From NCBI RefSeq assembly GCF_000332475.2, contig NZ_AOGX02000044.1, positions 1 through 64,000 of the forward strand: DNA of 64,000 nt. The letters run 5' to 3'. Each line of letters begins with the position of its first letter. Within the stretch, counting starts at the first letter, position 1. This DNA is from Leptospira yanagawae serovar Saopaulo str. Sao Paulo = ATCC 700523. GTDB taxonomy: Bacteria; Spirochaetota; Leptospiria; Leptospirales; Leptospiraceae. Made by a program: the position numbers and the translations under genes. Of the stretch, positions 16,947-25,674 are shown piece after piece. The notes below the pieces were generated by a model that searched no databases, was not told where the DNA came from, and saw only the letters and a list, made by a program, of their open reading frames with translations.

Positions 16947-17270
16947 AGTCTTTTCTTCTTTCAATTATGGACAAAAAAATCTCTCGTTAACCAAATATAC
17001 GTCTAACGAAACAATTTGCTACATGGAAATGTACGTCCTATGTTTCATTCCATTCCTAACTCACTGATCGTCCAAGAAAATCCTTGGTCATGCAAACCAA
17101 CGTTTCCTTATCACAACTCATTGCATACGATTCCCTCATACCATTACGGAATCGAATCAAAATGCGAGTTGCAGTTGCTTTCATTTTACATTCGGAGGAG
17201 TTTTACACGATCAGTAAATGATTACCCACTGCAAGAATCAGACAAATGTGATGATGCTTACGAGAGTGAA

Positions 17271-17750
17271 TCATTCGTCTTTTGATCGCTGGGGATATGG
17301 GAGATCTTGCGAGTATTTTTCCCAAGGTGGTTCCTTTCGGTTTACCATCCATGCACTAAATCCATCCAAGAAGTAGAGGAAATCAATTTTATCCTCATGC
17401 TCAAAGTCAAATTCTTGTAAAGCATCGTCGTAACACTGGAACCAAATGAGCCTTTCTTTTTCAGAGATGGGAAAGGCAAAATGACGCATTCTCATTCTGG
17501 CAGGTCCCCATTTTTCAATATAATAACTTGGGCCACCTAACACTTGGATCATAAAGTCTGCTTGCTTTTCTTTGGCAAGCTCCCAATCACCCTGGAACAT
17601 CCATTGGATTTCGGAATTTTGGATGCGATCATAAAAATCGGAGACAAGTTTACGGATCTTTGTTTCTCCCCATTTTTGATATAAAAGTTTTACTTGGGGA
17701 TGGGAAGGTGGAGGTCCGCCTGGAGGTGTGTAAATTTCGTTCGGTTCCAA
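17271..17750 (-). CDS. Truncated haemoglobin, group II type
   Basis: A haem protein of about 159 residues that would bind oxygen or nitric oxide. The core reads LVSDFYDRIQNSEIQWMFQG, then ADFMIQVLGGPSYYIEKWG and RMRMRHFAFPIS with the proximal His, and an aromatic G-helix LIWFQCYDDAL. These match trHbO/group II globins. The frame is open to 17906, but the first 50 residues of that version come from a GC-rich palindromic block. I prefer the TTG at 17750 (GGA site upstream), giving EPNEIYTPPGGPPPSHPQ as the N-terminus. The start is uncertain. Confidence 0.8.
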   Translation of the reverse strand: MEPNEIYTPPGGPPPSHPQVKLLYQKWGETKIRKLVSDFYDRIQNSEIQWMFQGDWELAKEKQADFMIQVLGGPSYYIEKWGPARMRMRHFAFPISEKERLIWFQCYDDALQEFDFEHEDKIDFLYFLDGFSAWMVNRKEPPWEKYSQDLPYPQRSKDE

Positions 17751-17768
17751 TGGAAATCCAGCTTCGCG

Positions 17769-17871
17769 AAAGGGACAGGAAGGGGAAGTCGATTTTCGAC
17801 CGGAGCCGAAGGCGTAGCCCGGACTGGCCCGGCCCTTTGGCACAAAGGGTTCGCCCCAGGGAAATTTTCTA
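17769..17871. repeat. GC-rich palindromic block at the 5' side of the globin gene
   Basis: About 100 bases are much richer in G and C than the surroundings. They contain CCCTTTG/CAAAGGG arms around GCA (in the 17840-17865 area) and several GCC/GGC and CCGG dyads (for example GCCGAAGGC). The style suggests a REP-like repeat or inserted palindromic unit. It is in the open frame upstream of the globin core. Whether it is repeated elsewhere in the genome cannot be seen here. Confidence 0.5.
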
Positions 17872-18022
17872 AGATGGAAACGTTGCTTGCAGTGTAAAAT
17901 TGACATCGGGTTGTAAAAGCAAGGTCGCTACCAGTTCGATCCCTTCGGTTTTTGCCATTAAATCCTGGACGACAGGTAAAATTCACAAAACTTGGTAAAA
18001 AAATCCGAAAAAGGTATACTAA

Positions 18023-19015
18023 ATGGCACTGACTCACCCGCAATCAGCTCTCTTTGCAGGAGAAAAACCTTTCCCTATCATCCCTGCTTGTGAACACTTC
18101 GCTGGATCTGAAAAACTCATCACAAAAGCTCTCGAGTTGCAAAACAAACTTGGCGGTCTTTTCGATATTACGATGGACTGTGAAGACGGTGCTCAAACAG
18201 GGAAAGAAAAAGAACACGCAGAAATGATTGTTCGCATTCAAAATTCTGAGCTTAACAAACATAAAATGAGTGGTGTTCGTATTCATGATTATACCAACGA
18301 ACATTGGAGAGGTGATATTGACATCATCGTTCCGGGTGCTGGAAATGTAATTGCTTACATCACAATTCCAAAACCAACGAAAGCAAGCCAAGTGAAAGAA
18401 CAAATCACTTACATCCAAGAAGCTTGTAAAAAAGCAGGTATCAAAAGAGAAATTCCAATTCACGTTTTGATTGAAACTCATGGTGCGTTAAACGATGTTT
18501 TTGAAATCGCAAGCCTCCCTTGGTTACAAGTTTTAGATTTCGGACTCATGGATTTTATCTCAGGACACCATGGTGCAATCCCTGCTTCTTGTATGAAATC
18601 TCCTGGTCAATTTGATCACGAATTGCTTCGTCGTGCAAAATCAACGATGGTTGCCGCTGCACTTATGAATGGAGTGATCCCTGCTCACAACGTAACTTTG
18701 GATTTAAAAAACACATACCAAACATACCAAGACGCGAAACGTGCGCATGATGAGTTTGGTTTCTTACGTATGTGGTCAATTTACCCTGCACAAATCCAAT
18801 CCATCTTAGACGCGATGGCACCAAACTTTGCGGAAACACAAACTGCTTGTGACATCTTAATCAAAGCACAAGACGCAGATTGGGGCCCAATCCAACATGA
18901 TGGAGACCTACACGACCGTGCAACATACCGATACTTCTGGGAATTGGTCCAAAGGGCAAAACTTACAGGACAAAAACTTCCTGATGAAGTAGAAAAAAGA
19001 TTTTTTTCTAAATAA
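18023..19015 (+). CDS. HpcH/HpaI aldolase / citrate lyase beta-like CoA-ester lyase
   Basis: A 330-residue TIM-barrel enzyme of the CitE/malyl-CoA lyase superfamily. DITMDCEDGAQTGKEKEHAE carries the conserved acidic D-x-E-D-(G/A) region, and HVLIETHGALNDVFEIASLP carries the metal-binding Glu. LDFGLMDFISGHHG is the third conserved Asp block. It likely cleaves or forms a C-C bond in a malyl- or citramalyl-CoA type ester; the exact substrate is not known. Single gene, followed by a strong terminator. Confidence 0.85.
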   Translation: MALTHPQSALFAGEKPFPIIPACEHFAGSEKLITKALELQNKLGGLFDITMDCEDGAQTGKEKEHAEMIVRIQNSELNKHKMSGVRIHDYTNEHWRGDIDIIVPGAGNVIAYITIPKPTKASQVKEQITYIQEACKKAGIKREIPIHVLIETHGALNDVFEIASLPWLQVLDFGLMDFISGHHGAIPASCMKSPGQFDHELLRRAKSTMVAAALMNGVIPAHNVTLDLKNTYQTYQDAKRAHDEFGFLRMWSIYPAQIQSILDAMAPNFAETQTACDILIKAQDADWGPIQHDGDLHDRATYRYFWELVQRAKLTGQKLPDEVEKRFFSK

Positions 19016-19063
19016 GAAATTTTAGAAGAACATACTCTCTAAATTTTTTAATAAGAAGATTTG

Positions 19064-19094
19064 AAAAAGCCCACGAATGAGTGGGCTTTTTTTT
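19064..19094 (+). terminator. Rho-independent terminator
   Basis: AGCCCAC at 19068-19074 pairs with GTGGGCT at 19081-19087 around GAATGA, with A/T pairs extending the stem and eight T residues after it. It lies about 50 bases after the CitE-like gene and may serve the convergent chemoreceptor gene too. Confidence 0.85.
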
Positions 19095-19157
19095 ATTTTA
19101 CTGATGTTTCTGGAAAACTTTTAGTTTTAGCCAATCGAAAATGAAAATTTTTCGAAT

Positions 19158-21230
19158 TTAGCTCAATTTGAATTTTTCCACTTGAGTAGACAAATACGAG
19201 GCTTGCGAAGCAATCTCAGCTGAGACAATCGTTAGCTGGTCCGAACCAGAAGCAACATCTTGTGTTCCGTTTGAAATGCTAATGATGGTTTTGGAGATTT
19301 CTTCAGTGGCACGTTTTTGTTCAAATACCGCTTCCTCAATCTGAAGGTTTAAATTGGTAAGTAAACCTGAGTTTTGTGCAATGTCTTTGGCATTATTCTC
19401 TTGGAGCAAAACAGAATTTAACACACGTTTGGCAGACGTTTCAAATTCTTTTACTCTGCTATTCAATAAATTGAGGACTTGTGCAGCTTCTGTTACTTTT
19501 TTGTTTCCATTTTCAACTGCGGAATTTGTGGAAATAACAAGGTCTCCGATTTCCTTCACTGAGGTTCCAGTTTGTAAAGCAAGTTTCCCTATTTCTTCTG
19601 CAACCACAGCAAAACCACGTCCGGCATCACCCGCTCTCGCGGCTTCAATGGCTGCATTTAATGCAAGTAAGTTGGTTTTTTCAGAAATTTCTGTAATGAT
19701 GTCAAGGACTTCACTGATTCGTTCTGCTTTTTCCCCGATGTCTTCCATCGCTTTTGTGGAATCATTCATGGCAGTTTCCCCGACGACAGCATGTTCCCTT
19801 GATTCGGAAGCAAACTTGGCTAGGTATTCCATCTCTTTATTGATATTCTGTACTTCTTCTCGTAAGGTAAGAACAGATTTATCAATTTCTTTCATTTTTA
19901 AAACGGCTTCTTCCATAGATTTACCAACATTATCAGCGGAAGCAGATAACTCTTCCACTGCGGCCGATGATTCTTCGGCAGCACTCGCTTGTGTTTGAGA
20001 AATGTCTGATAAATTTTGTGAAGTCGTTGCCATTCGGTTGGATTGGTTACCCAATTTTTCTACTGTGTTTTTGATATCACCGATGATGGAGACCAAACTA
20101 TTTCTCATTTGGTTCATGGAATTTAATAAACTACCAATTTCATCTTGGTTGATTTCTTCGGGATTCGAGGCAAGGTTTCCACTTGCGATTTGGGATGAAA
20201 AATCGATTGCCTTACTTAACCTACGACTGATTAGATTTTTAAACACAAAGTTTAAAAAGAAAAGAACAATCAACAATATCAAAAGAGAAATTCCAATGGA
20301 ACTGATGACTACCTTAGTTACCTGTTCTGTCAAAATCGAATCGGGAATGCTCACTTGCAATGCCCAAAACTGAGGGTCTTTCCCTATATGAAAGGGGGTG
20401 AAATAATTTGTGTAACCATCGTGTTGGATGGTGAACATTTCGCCCAATTTTAGTTTTTCTAAATAGATCTTTAAGTGTTCCGGATTCTCTATTTTTTTTC
20501 CCAATTTATTTTGGTCTTGCCCATACATGACGTAAGTTCCGTCATCGGAAATAAAAGCGATATAACCTTGTCCACGGAAAGGTCTACTGTCTCCGATTTT
20601 TTCTTGTAAGGTGCCGATATCTAAATCAATTCCAGCAGCTCCTAAAAATTTGCCCTTTGGGTAAATAGGAACAACAAGAGAAATCATTTGAATTTTTTTG
20701 CCGCCCGCAATGTATTCATATGGGCCAAATACCTTGGCTTTATTGGTTTTTTTTACCTGAAGGTAATAATCTCCAGCACCATTCGGATTATCGTAATCAA
20801 CAAGTGGTTCAAAATTGATTTTGCCATCAGGTGTGTGGTGAAGGTAGGGAATGAATCGTCCTGTTTTGTCATGACCCGGTTTTCCTACAAACGCAGCATC
20901 TCTACCCTCATAGGCATTTGGCTCGTAACACAACCAAATCCCAAAAATATTGTCGTTTCGTTCTAAGATTTCCCGAAGGCTACTGACCATCGACTCCCGT
21001 GGGGGAGAAGCGTAAAACAAAGCAAAACGATAACCACGGATGACTCCCATCATCGCATTGAGATGTTCTTGGATTTGAAAGGACCATTTTTCGGAAGTGA
21101 TCTTTGCATTTTCCTCGATTTCCGACTTAAGATCGGTGACGGTTCGGTAGATTTGGAAGGATGTTAAAATGGTGAATCCAACGAACAAAATTCCAGCAAT
21201 AAAAAGCGAAACCCTCTGGCGAATACTCAT
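19158..21230 (-). CDS. Methyl-accepting chemotaxis protein with dCache sensor
   Basis: A 690-residue membrane chemoreceptor. Residues 1-30 are the first membrane segment; about 35-285 form a double-Cache ligand domain ([47 protein letters not shown]); a second membrane segment lies at about 300-330; a HAMP follows; and the signalling domain has the tip [20 protein letters not shown] followed by [15 protein letters not shown]. It would pass a small-molecule signal to CheA/CheW. No che genes are near. Confidence 0.93.
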   Translation of the reverse strand: MSIRQRVSLFIAGILFVGFTILTSFQIYRTVTDLKSEIEENAKITSEKWSFQIQEHLNAMMGVIRGYRFALFYASPPRESMVSSLREILERNDNIFGIWLCYEPNAYEGRDAAFVGKPGHDKTGRFIPYLHHTPDGKINFEPLVDYDNPNGAGDYYLQVKKTNKAKVFGPYEYIAGGKKIQMISLVVPIYPKGKFLGAAGIDLDIGTLQEKIGDSRPFRGQGYIAFISDDGTYVMYGQDQNKLGKKIENPEHLKIYLEKLKLGEMFTIQHDGYTNYFTPFHIGKDPQFWALQVSIPDSILTEQVTKVVISSIGISLLILLIVLFFLNFVFKNLISRRLSKAIDFSSQIASGNLASNPEEINQDEIGSLLNSMNQMRNSLVSIIGDIKNTVEKLGNQSNRMATTSQNLSDISQTQASAAEESSAAVEELSASADNVGKSMEEAVLKMKEIDKSVLTLREEVQNINKEMEYLAKFASESREHAVVGETAMNDSTKAMEDIGEKAERISEVLDIITEISEKTNLLALNAAIEAARAGDAGRGFAVVAEEIGKLALQTGTSVKEIGDLVISTNSAVENGNKKVTEAAQVLNLLNSRVKEFETSAKRVLNSVLLQENNAKDIAQNSGLLTNLNLQIEEAVFEQKRATEEISKTIISISNGTQDVASGSDQLTIVSAEIASQASYLSTQVEKFKLS

Positions 21231-21386
21231 AGGGATCGATCTTACTGATTTGGAAATTTTTGTAAATTGTTTCGTTTTAGTTCGCAGCGAAATTTCTGAT
21301 AAAAACTAACGATTTTGGATCAAATTAAGGATTGGTACGAACCGAATCCCATTGGGATCCGGTGGTAATGGGTTACATTTTGTCCC

Positions 21387-22529
21387 TTATTTTTTACTTC
21401 TCGTTTGGATTTTGAAATTTCGATATTCAACATATTCGATTTCATCCTCTTTGAGTTGGAAAACACCTTTTGTGGAATGGACGATAAATATATCACCTAA
21501 CTGGGCAACCACTGCTCCCGATAGGATTTCTCCGTTGGATTTATGAATCGTTTCCAAAACACTGTAATGTTTTTGGATGTCTTCCTCATCATCAAACCCC
21601 ATTTTCTCGGCGTCTGTAGCGATTTGATTGAGAGCATCTTTTCGTTTGTTTTCGTGTTCGGTTTCAATTTTACCAATCGTTTCTTGGATGGCCTCGGCCG
21701 GAACGTCCTTTGACTCGATTTGTTTTTGGATCAAATCGGAATTTACAGAAACCAAGGTTTCTACTTCTGCTTTTTCTCTAGGAGAAACTGGACTCACTAC
21801 TTTTCCAATTCCTCCATTTGGCAATTTAGAAAATCCATCTAACTCATCTGTTGTGAGAGAGGAAGCCGCCATTTTGGCATTGATCAAGTATACCAGTTCG
21901 TTCAAATTCGGATTCACTTCTAAGGATTCGCCAGGTTCTAACACCACATCGTTTTCTTCTAAGGTTTTCACAAATCGTTCGTAATTTTCTTTTGAAATTC
22001 CGTCATTCTGTTCGATGAGTTTGGGCCCAGTTTTGAAAGCGACAGACACGGCCCCTTCATATACCTTCACTTTCGGTACAGAACCTTTTTCCAATTCGAA
22101 GGAAAAAATGGTTCCACGAACACCTGCAACCATGGTCGGTGAAGTGATCGACAAACCTTGGTTTGATTTTAATTTTACAGATTTAACGATCAAATTTCCT
22201 GTCCAAATGTATAAATCAGTATTGGGTCTCGAATCACCAGACAAATCGCGAAACAAAACATCTGAGTTTTCTTTGATACGGATCACTTCGCCACGATAGG
22301 TTTGTAAATCGACTTTACCGAGTTTGGAAAGGATGCGATCTCCGGGTCTGATTACATCCCCCAAACTTGCAATCCGTTCTTTTCCATTGCTAAGCAGGAT
22401 GACCTGGCCTTGTAGAAAGGTGACAACGGCCCCTGCGGTATCGTCCTTACCGTACGACTTTGAAAAAGAAAGAAAATTGCATTGGGTGATGGCAAAAAGC
22501 AAAAGTGAGGTGATAAAATATTTTTTCAT
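21387..22529 (-). CDS. FecR-domain lipoprotein
   Basis: About 380 residues. MKKYFITSLLLFAITQCNFL is a signal with a relaxed spirochete-type lipobox (Cys 17). A FecR domain follows at about 30-160 (GQVILLSNGKERIASLGDVI, GDRILSKLGKVDLQ, SPTMVAGVRGTIFSF). The rest is helical and charged, with a final short beta region after a long coiled-coil-like stretch. The frame is open to 22565, but the ATG at 22529 with GGAAAT upstream gives a proper signal peptide. Leptospira has many FecR-domain lipoproteins; roles are mostly unknown. Confidence 0.8.
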   Translation of the reverse strand: MKKYFITSLLLFAITQCNFLSFSKSYGKDDTAGAVVTFLQGQVILLSNGKERIASLGDVIRPGDRILSKLGKVDLQTYRGEVIRIKENSDVLFRDLSGDSRPNTDLYIWTGNLIVKSVKLKSNQGLSITSPTMVAGVRGTIFSFELEKGSVPKVKVYEGAVSVAFKTGPKLIEQNDGISKENYERFVKTLEENDVVLEPGESLEVNPNLNELVYLINAKMAASSLTTDELDGFSKLPNGGIGKVVSPVSPREKAEVETLVSVNSDLIQKQIESKDVPAEAIQETIGKIETEHENKRKDALNQIATDAEKMGFDDEEDIQKHYSVLETIHKSNGEILSGAVVAQLGDIFIVHSTKGVFQLKEDEIEYVEYRNFKIQTRSKK

Positions 22530-22612
22530 ATGGATTTCCATTTCCGTCGGTACTTTCAATAACAATCCAATTTGATCATTTTTTCAAAAAATGGAAAGGA
22601 TTTTTTTTGAAT

Positions 22613-23254
22613 TCAAATTAATTTGGATTTTCCCAAGTGCCATAACAAAGAATACAATACGATGACAAAACTGAAACTCGTTAAAAAAACAAACAAATTG
22701 TAAATTCTGTTTTTTTGTAATACAGCTGGTAACAAATCAGCTGTTACAGGACGGACCAATTGCATCAAAATTAAAATATATCCAATAAAAACCATCGTTG
22801 GACCGATAAACAAGAGTTTACCGCCAAAACTATAACTACTCAACTCGATTGAAATTTTGTTAGGTTGGGAAACCAATGCGTCTAATTCCCTAAAATCTAA
22901 ATTCCCAAATTGGTACCCAATGGGAGTACCAAACACTCGAGTGCTCGTTCCATTTTTAAAATGTATTTCTAAATCAGTTCCCGAAACTCCTATAGAACTT
23001 GGCCCTGTCCTAACTAACGAGGCTCCATCCGAATTGTAACCAATCCTAAGGATATCAGAGATGGAAAATGATGTCTGTGACCTATGGAAAAACCCTTTTC
23101 TTTCTAACTCACAAATCTGGTTTCGGCATTTCAAAGTTGCACCAATGCCCACATAGCTATAAAGGATTACAGGTAAAAGGAGGAAAAGGAATCCAACAAA
23201 GATTTGTTTTCCATTCCCATTTTGTTTTGTGTCTGGATCAGGGATTTGATTCAT
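22613..23254 (-). CDS. Membrane protein with PH-like central domain, unknown
   Basis: A 213-residue protein with one transmembrane segment near residues 18-35, a beta-rich soluble domain (residues about 45-135), and two segments at about 143-165 and 183-205. The soluble part carries ISDILRIGYNSDGASLVRTG and LEIHFKNGTSTRVF, which look like bacterial PH-type strands. It sits alone between two genes on the same strand. Function unknown. Confidence 0.68.
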   Translation of the reverse strand: MNQIPDPDTKQNGNGKQIFVGFLFLLLPVILYSYVGIGATLKCRNQICELERKGFFHRSQTSFSISDILRIGYNSDGASLVRTGPSSIGVSGTDLEIHFKNGTSTRVFGTPIGYQFGNLDFRELDALVSQPNKISIELSSYSFGGKLLFIGPTMVFIGYILILMQLVRPVTADLLPAVLQKNRIYNLFVFLTSFSFVIVLYSLLWHLGKSKLI

Positions 23255-23301
23255 GATAGCCTCAAAACAAAAGGAGTATCAATGATCAAAAATAAAATCA
23301 A

Positions 23302-24594
23302 TCATTTAAGTTCAGAAATTTTTTTACCAACATGAGAATGGGGTCGAAACCATTTCTTTTTTCCAATGACTTGCGAAGGGTAGATACTCATATGCCCTGA
23401 CATGATATAAGAAATTTGGGTCGCCACTAAAAAATAAATTCCAGCCGAAAAACCAAATAACTCCATTCCCATAATCGCACAAGCAAGTGGTGTATTGGTT
23501 GCCCCTGAGAAAACTGCGACAAATCCTACACTAACAAACAATACCATATGCGGAGGACTGATCTCAGAAAATAAATTTCCTAATGCTGCGCCAATGAAAA
23601 AAAGTGGAGTCACTTCCCCACCTTTAAATCCAAATCCAATCGTAATCGATGTAAGAAGTAGTTTCCATAGAAATGCGGCATCCGGTAAATTCTCAGTAAA
23701 GGATTCCTGGATGAACGGCACACCGAGTCCAAAATAATCCAAACTCACACCTAACGAAAAGAGTAATACAAGAATCAATCCACCTAACACTGGCCTAAGT
23801 GGTGGGTATAAAATTAACTTTTGTGAATAATTTGAAATGGTATGAGTAGAATGAATAAAAACCTTAGCAACAAGACCAGAAGCAATCGAAAGTAAAAAAA
23901 TCCCTAAAACTAAATTCAGCTCCAATTGAAAGGGAACCATTGGAAAAATCGTATGTTTTACATTCCAAATTAAACATACCAAATGAGAACACCATGCGAC
24001 AACTAAAGAAGGTAAAAAAAGTTTCCAACGGTAGATTCCAATTTGGATCACTTCAATAGAAAAAATAGCAGCTGCAAATGGAGTTCCAAAAACGGCAGAG
24101 AATCCTGCACTGATACCGAGAATAATTAATGTTTGGTGTTCTTTTCGATCGAAAGGAAAAAATCTAGCCAGCTGGTGGGCAATGGAACCCCCCATCTGTA
24201 CAGCCGTACCTTCCCTGCCTGCAGATCCTCCTACCAAATGGGTACCAAGTGTTCCCAATAATACAAAGGGAGTCATTCGAAAAGGGATCAGAGAACTTGG
24301 AGAATGGATTTCTTCAAGAAGTAAGTTATTCCCTCGATTCGCCCGAGAACCATAACGATGGTACACCCAACCAATACAACCACCAACGAGTGGAAGTAAG
24401 TAAACCAAAAATGTATTTTTTTCTCGCACCTCCGTAACAAAATCAAGAGCGATCAAAAAAAATGCAGACACACTTCCGACCAAAACAGAAATCAATAGGC
24501 AATAAAATACCCAACGGCAGAGAAACTGAATTTTTGTTTCGTTTTCTGGATTTTGTTTTCCGTTTTTCTGATCTGTTTGCAAAAATAGATCCAT
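23302..24594 (-). CDS. CLC-family anion transporter, CLC-F (fluoride) type motifs
   Basis: A 430-residue membrane transporter of about ten helices or more. The gating segment is GGSAGREGTAVQMGGSIA, with the gating glutamate in GREGT. At the place of the chloride-selective G-S-G-I-P loop there is RGNNLLLEEIH. A later helix has FKGGEVTPLFFIGAALGN. The lack of GSGIP and the GREGT form recall the fluoride/proton antiporters (CLC-F), but this is by memory of motif style. No fluoride riboswitch was found upstream. A TTTACA-N5-TGTAAT dyad lies 136 bases upstream of the start. Confidence 0.82.
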   Translation of the reverse strand: MDLFLQTDQKNGKQNPENETKIQFLCRWVFYCLLISVLVGSVSAFFLIALDFVTEVREKNTFLVYLLPLVGGCIGWVYHRYGSRANRGNNLLLEEIHSPSSLIPFRMTPFVLLGTLGTHLVGGSAGREGTAVQMGGSIAHQLARFFPFDRKEHQTLIILGISAGFSAVFGTPFAAAIFSIEVIQIGIYRWKLFLPSLVVAWCSHLVCLIWNVKHTIFPMVPFQLELNLVLGIFLLSIASGLVAKVFIHSTHTISNYSQKLILYPPLRPVLGGLILVLLFSLGVSLDYFGLGVPFIQESFTENLPDAAFLWKLLLTSITIGFGFKGGEVTPLFFIGAALGNLFSEISPPHMVLFVSVGFVAVFSGATNTPLACAIMGMELFGFSAGIYFLVATQISYIMSGHMSIYPSQVIGKKKWFRPHSHVGKKISELK

Positions 24595-24729
24595 CCCTTC
24601 TAACCACCAAAGATAGGAATGAATCCTTTCCTAAAAACAGAAAAAATCAATTTAGGCGATTTTTTCACAGAACGTAAAAATTGAAGTTGGGAAACATTCG
24701 TTTCGAGTAAACTTGCATGCAAATGGAAA

Positions 24730-24746
24730 TTTACATGGAGTGTAAT
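24730..24746. promoter_or_regulatory. 17-bp dyad upstream of the CLC gene
   Basis: TTTACATGGAGTGTAAT has arms TTTACA and TGTAAt around TGGAG. It shares arms, spacing and the GAGTG core with the triple operator near the TetR gene at 13068. It lies between the CLC gene start and the end of the acyltransferase gene. Confidence 0.5.
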
Positions 24747-24826
24747 TTTTGATTATTGGAAATGATCCAAAGGTACAAAACGGAATTCTTTCCCATTGTG
24801 GAAAAATCAAAATCCGCAAACGAAAT

Positions 24827-25609
24827 CTATTTTGATTCGGATGCGATTCTCTCCAATTTTTCTAGTTCTTTTTTCTTATCTTTCATTAACGATTCTGCTT
24901 TTGCGAGATAGGCTTCAAATGTAGAATGATCCTTTGCCAGAATGGAACCACAATAATGAAAATATATCTTTCTAGAATTGGAAAGATGTTTGTATTCTTT
25001 TAAATTAGAATAACCCATAAATCCACTTACGACAAACACATCCAAGTTAATATCAAACTTATAGGCAATTTTCATCACACCAGTTTGAAACGGTTTGATT
25101 TCTTCCGTAAATGTCCTCTCCCCTTCTGGATACAAAAAGATAGATCTCGTTTTTAAAACACGTAATACATCGGTTTTAAAATTTCTAAAATTTGGTTTTT
25201 TTTCAGAATATATGACAGCTTCAACGATAGTCTTATGCATCATCAAAGGAATGATTTTATACCTTTGGATGATATCTCCACCTAAGTAAGATAAACGAAT
25301 ATCTTTTTCTTTACTTAAATAAGGTAGAGATACGATTAAAGGAACTTCCAAGGCATTTGTATGATTGCAAATAAGGAATCGATTGTTTCCTTTTGGATCC
25401 CAACCTTCAAGTGAGACATCTAAAGTACGACCTGTTACAATGAAAAACGAACGATACCAAAAATAACCTAAAAAATTGTTAATTCGATTTGACCATCTAT
25501 CGAGTCCAGTAATCTTAAAAACATAGGAAAAAATCAATCCGATTGGAAATATGACTACGACTACAGGTATAAGGTAACATAAGACGACAAAAAACTGAAG
25601 TTTGCCCAT
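24827..25609 (-). CDS. 1-acyl-glycerol-3-phosphate acyltransferase (PlsC) family protein
   Basis: A 260-residue membrane-associated acyltransferase. An N-terminal hydrophobic segment (residues 5-30) anchors it. The catalytic block is CNHTNALEVPLI, with His and a Glu in the place of the usual Asp of H-x4-D. The acceptor-binding block is YPEGERTFTEEIKPFQTGVM. Length fits PlsC. It probably acylates lysophosphatidate or a related lipid; the H-x4-E variation leaves the substrate open. It stands alone. Confidence 0.85.
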   Translation of the reverse strand: MGKLQFFVVLCYLIPVVVVIFPIGLIFSYVFKITGLDRWSNRINNFLGYFWYRSFFIVTGRTLDVSLEGWDPKGNNRFLICNHTNALEVPLIVSLPYLSKEKDIRLSYLGGDIIQRYKIIPLMMHKTIVEAVIYSEKKPNFRNFKTDVLRVLKTRSIFLYPEGERTFTEEIKPFQTGVMKIAYKFDINLDVFVVSGFMGYSNLKEYKHLSNSRKIYFHYCGSILAKDHSTFEAYLAKAESLMKDKKKELEKLERIASESK

Positions 25610-25674
25610 GGGAGAATAGAAGTAGAGATGATAAGAAGGTAAACAAATATTCTACTCTATCTTATAAAAAAATC

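Larger units (their letters stand above)
16368..17270. other. 900-base region without a convincing gene
   Basis: Apart from the hairpin at 16381-16402 and a perfect palindrome at 16930-16946, nothing firm is visible. Two plus-strand frames (16761-17006 and 17016-17285) have a composition unlike the neighbours, no ribosome site and no motif. Several TGTAA/TTACA half-sites occur between 16800 and 17200. The stretch may be a decayed gene. Confidence 0.5.

Noticed and set aside
16761..17285. Two plus-strand frames of 81 and 89 codons
   Set aside because: Residue make-up rich in Phe, Ser and Ile without domain signs, no ribosome site; likely chance in AT-rich DNA.
24595..24826. Possible fluoride riboswitch upstream of the CLC gene
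   Set aside because: I looked for the crcB-type GGCGATGG and CCGCC pairing on the minus strand and did not find it.
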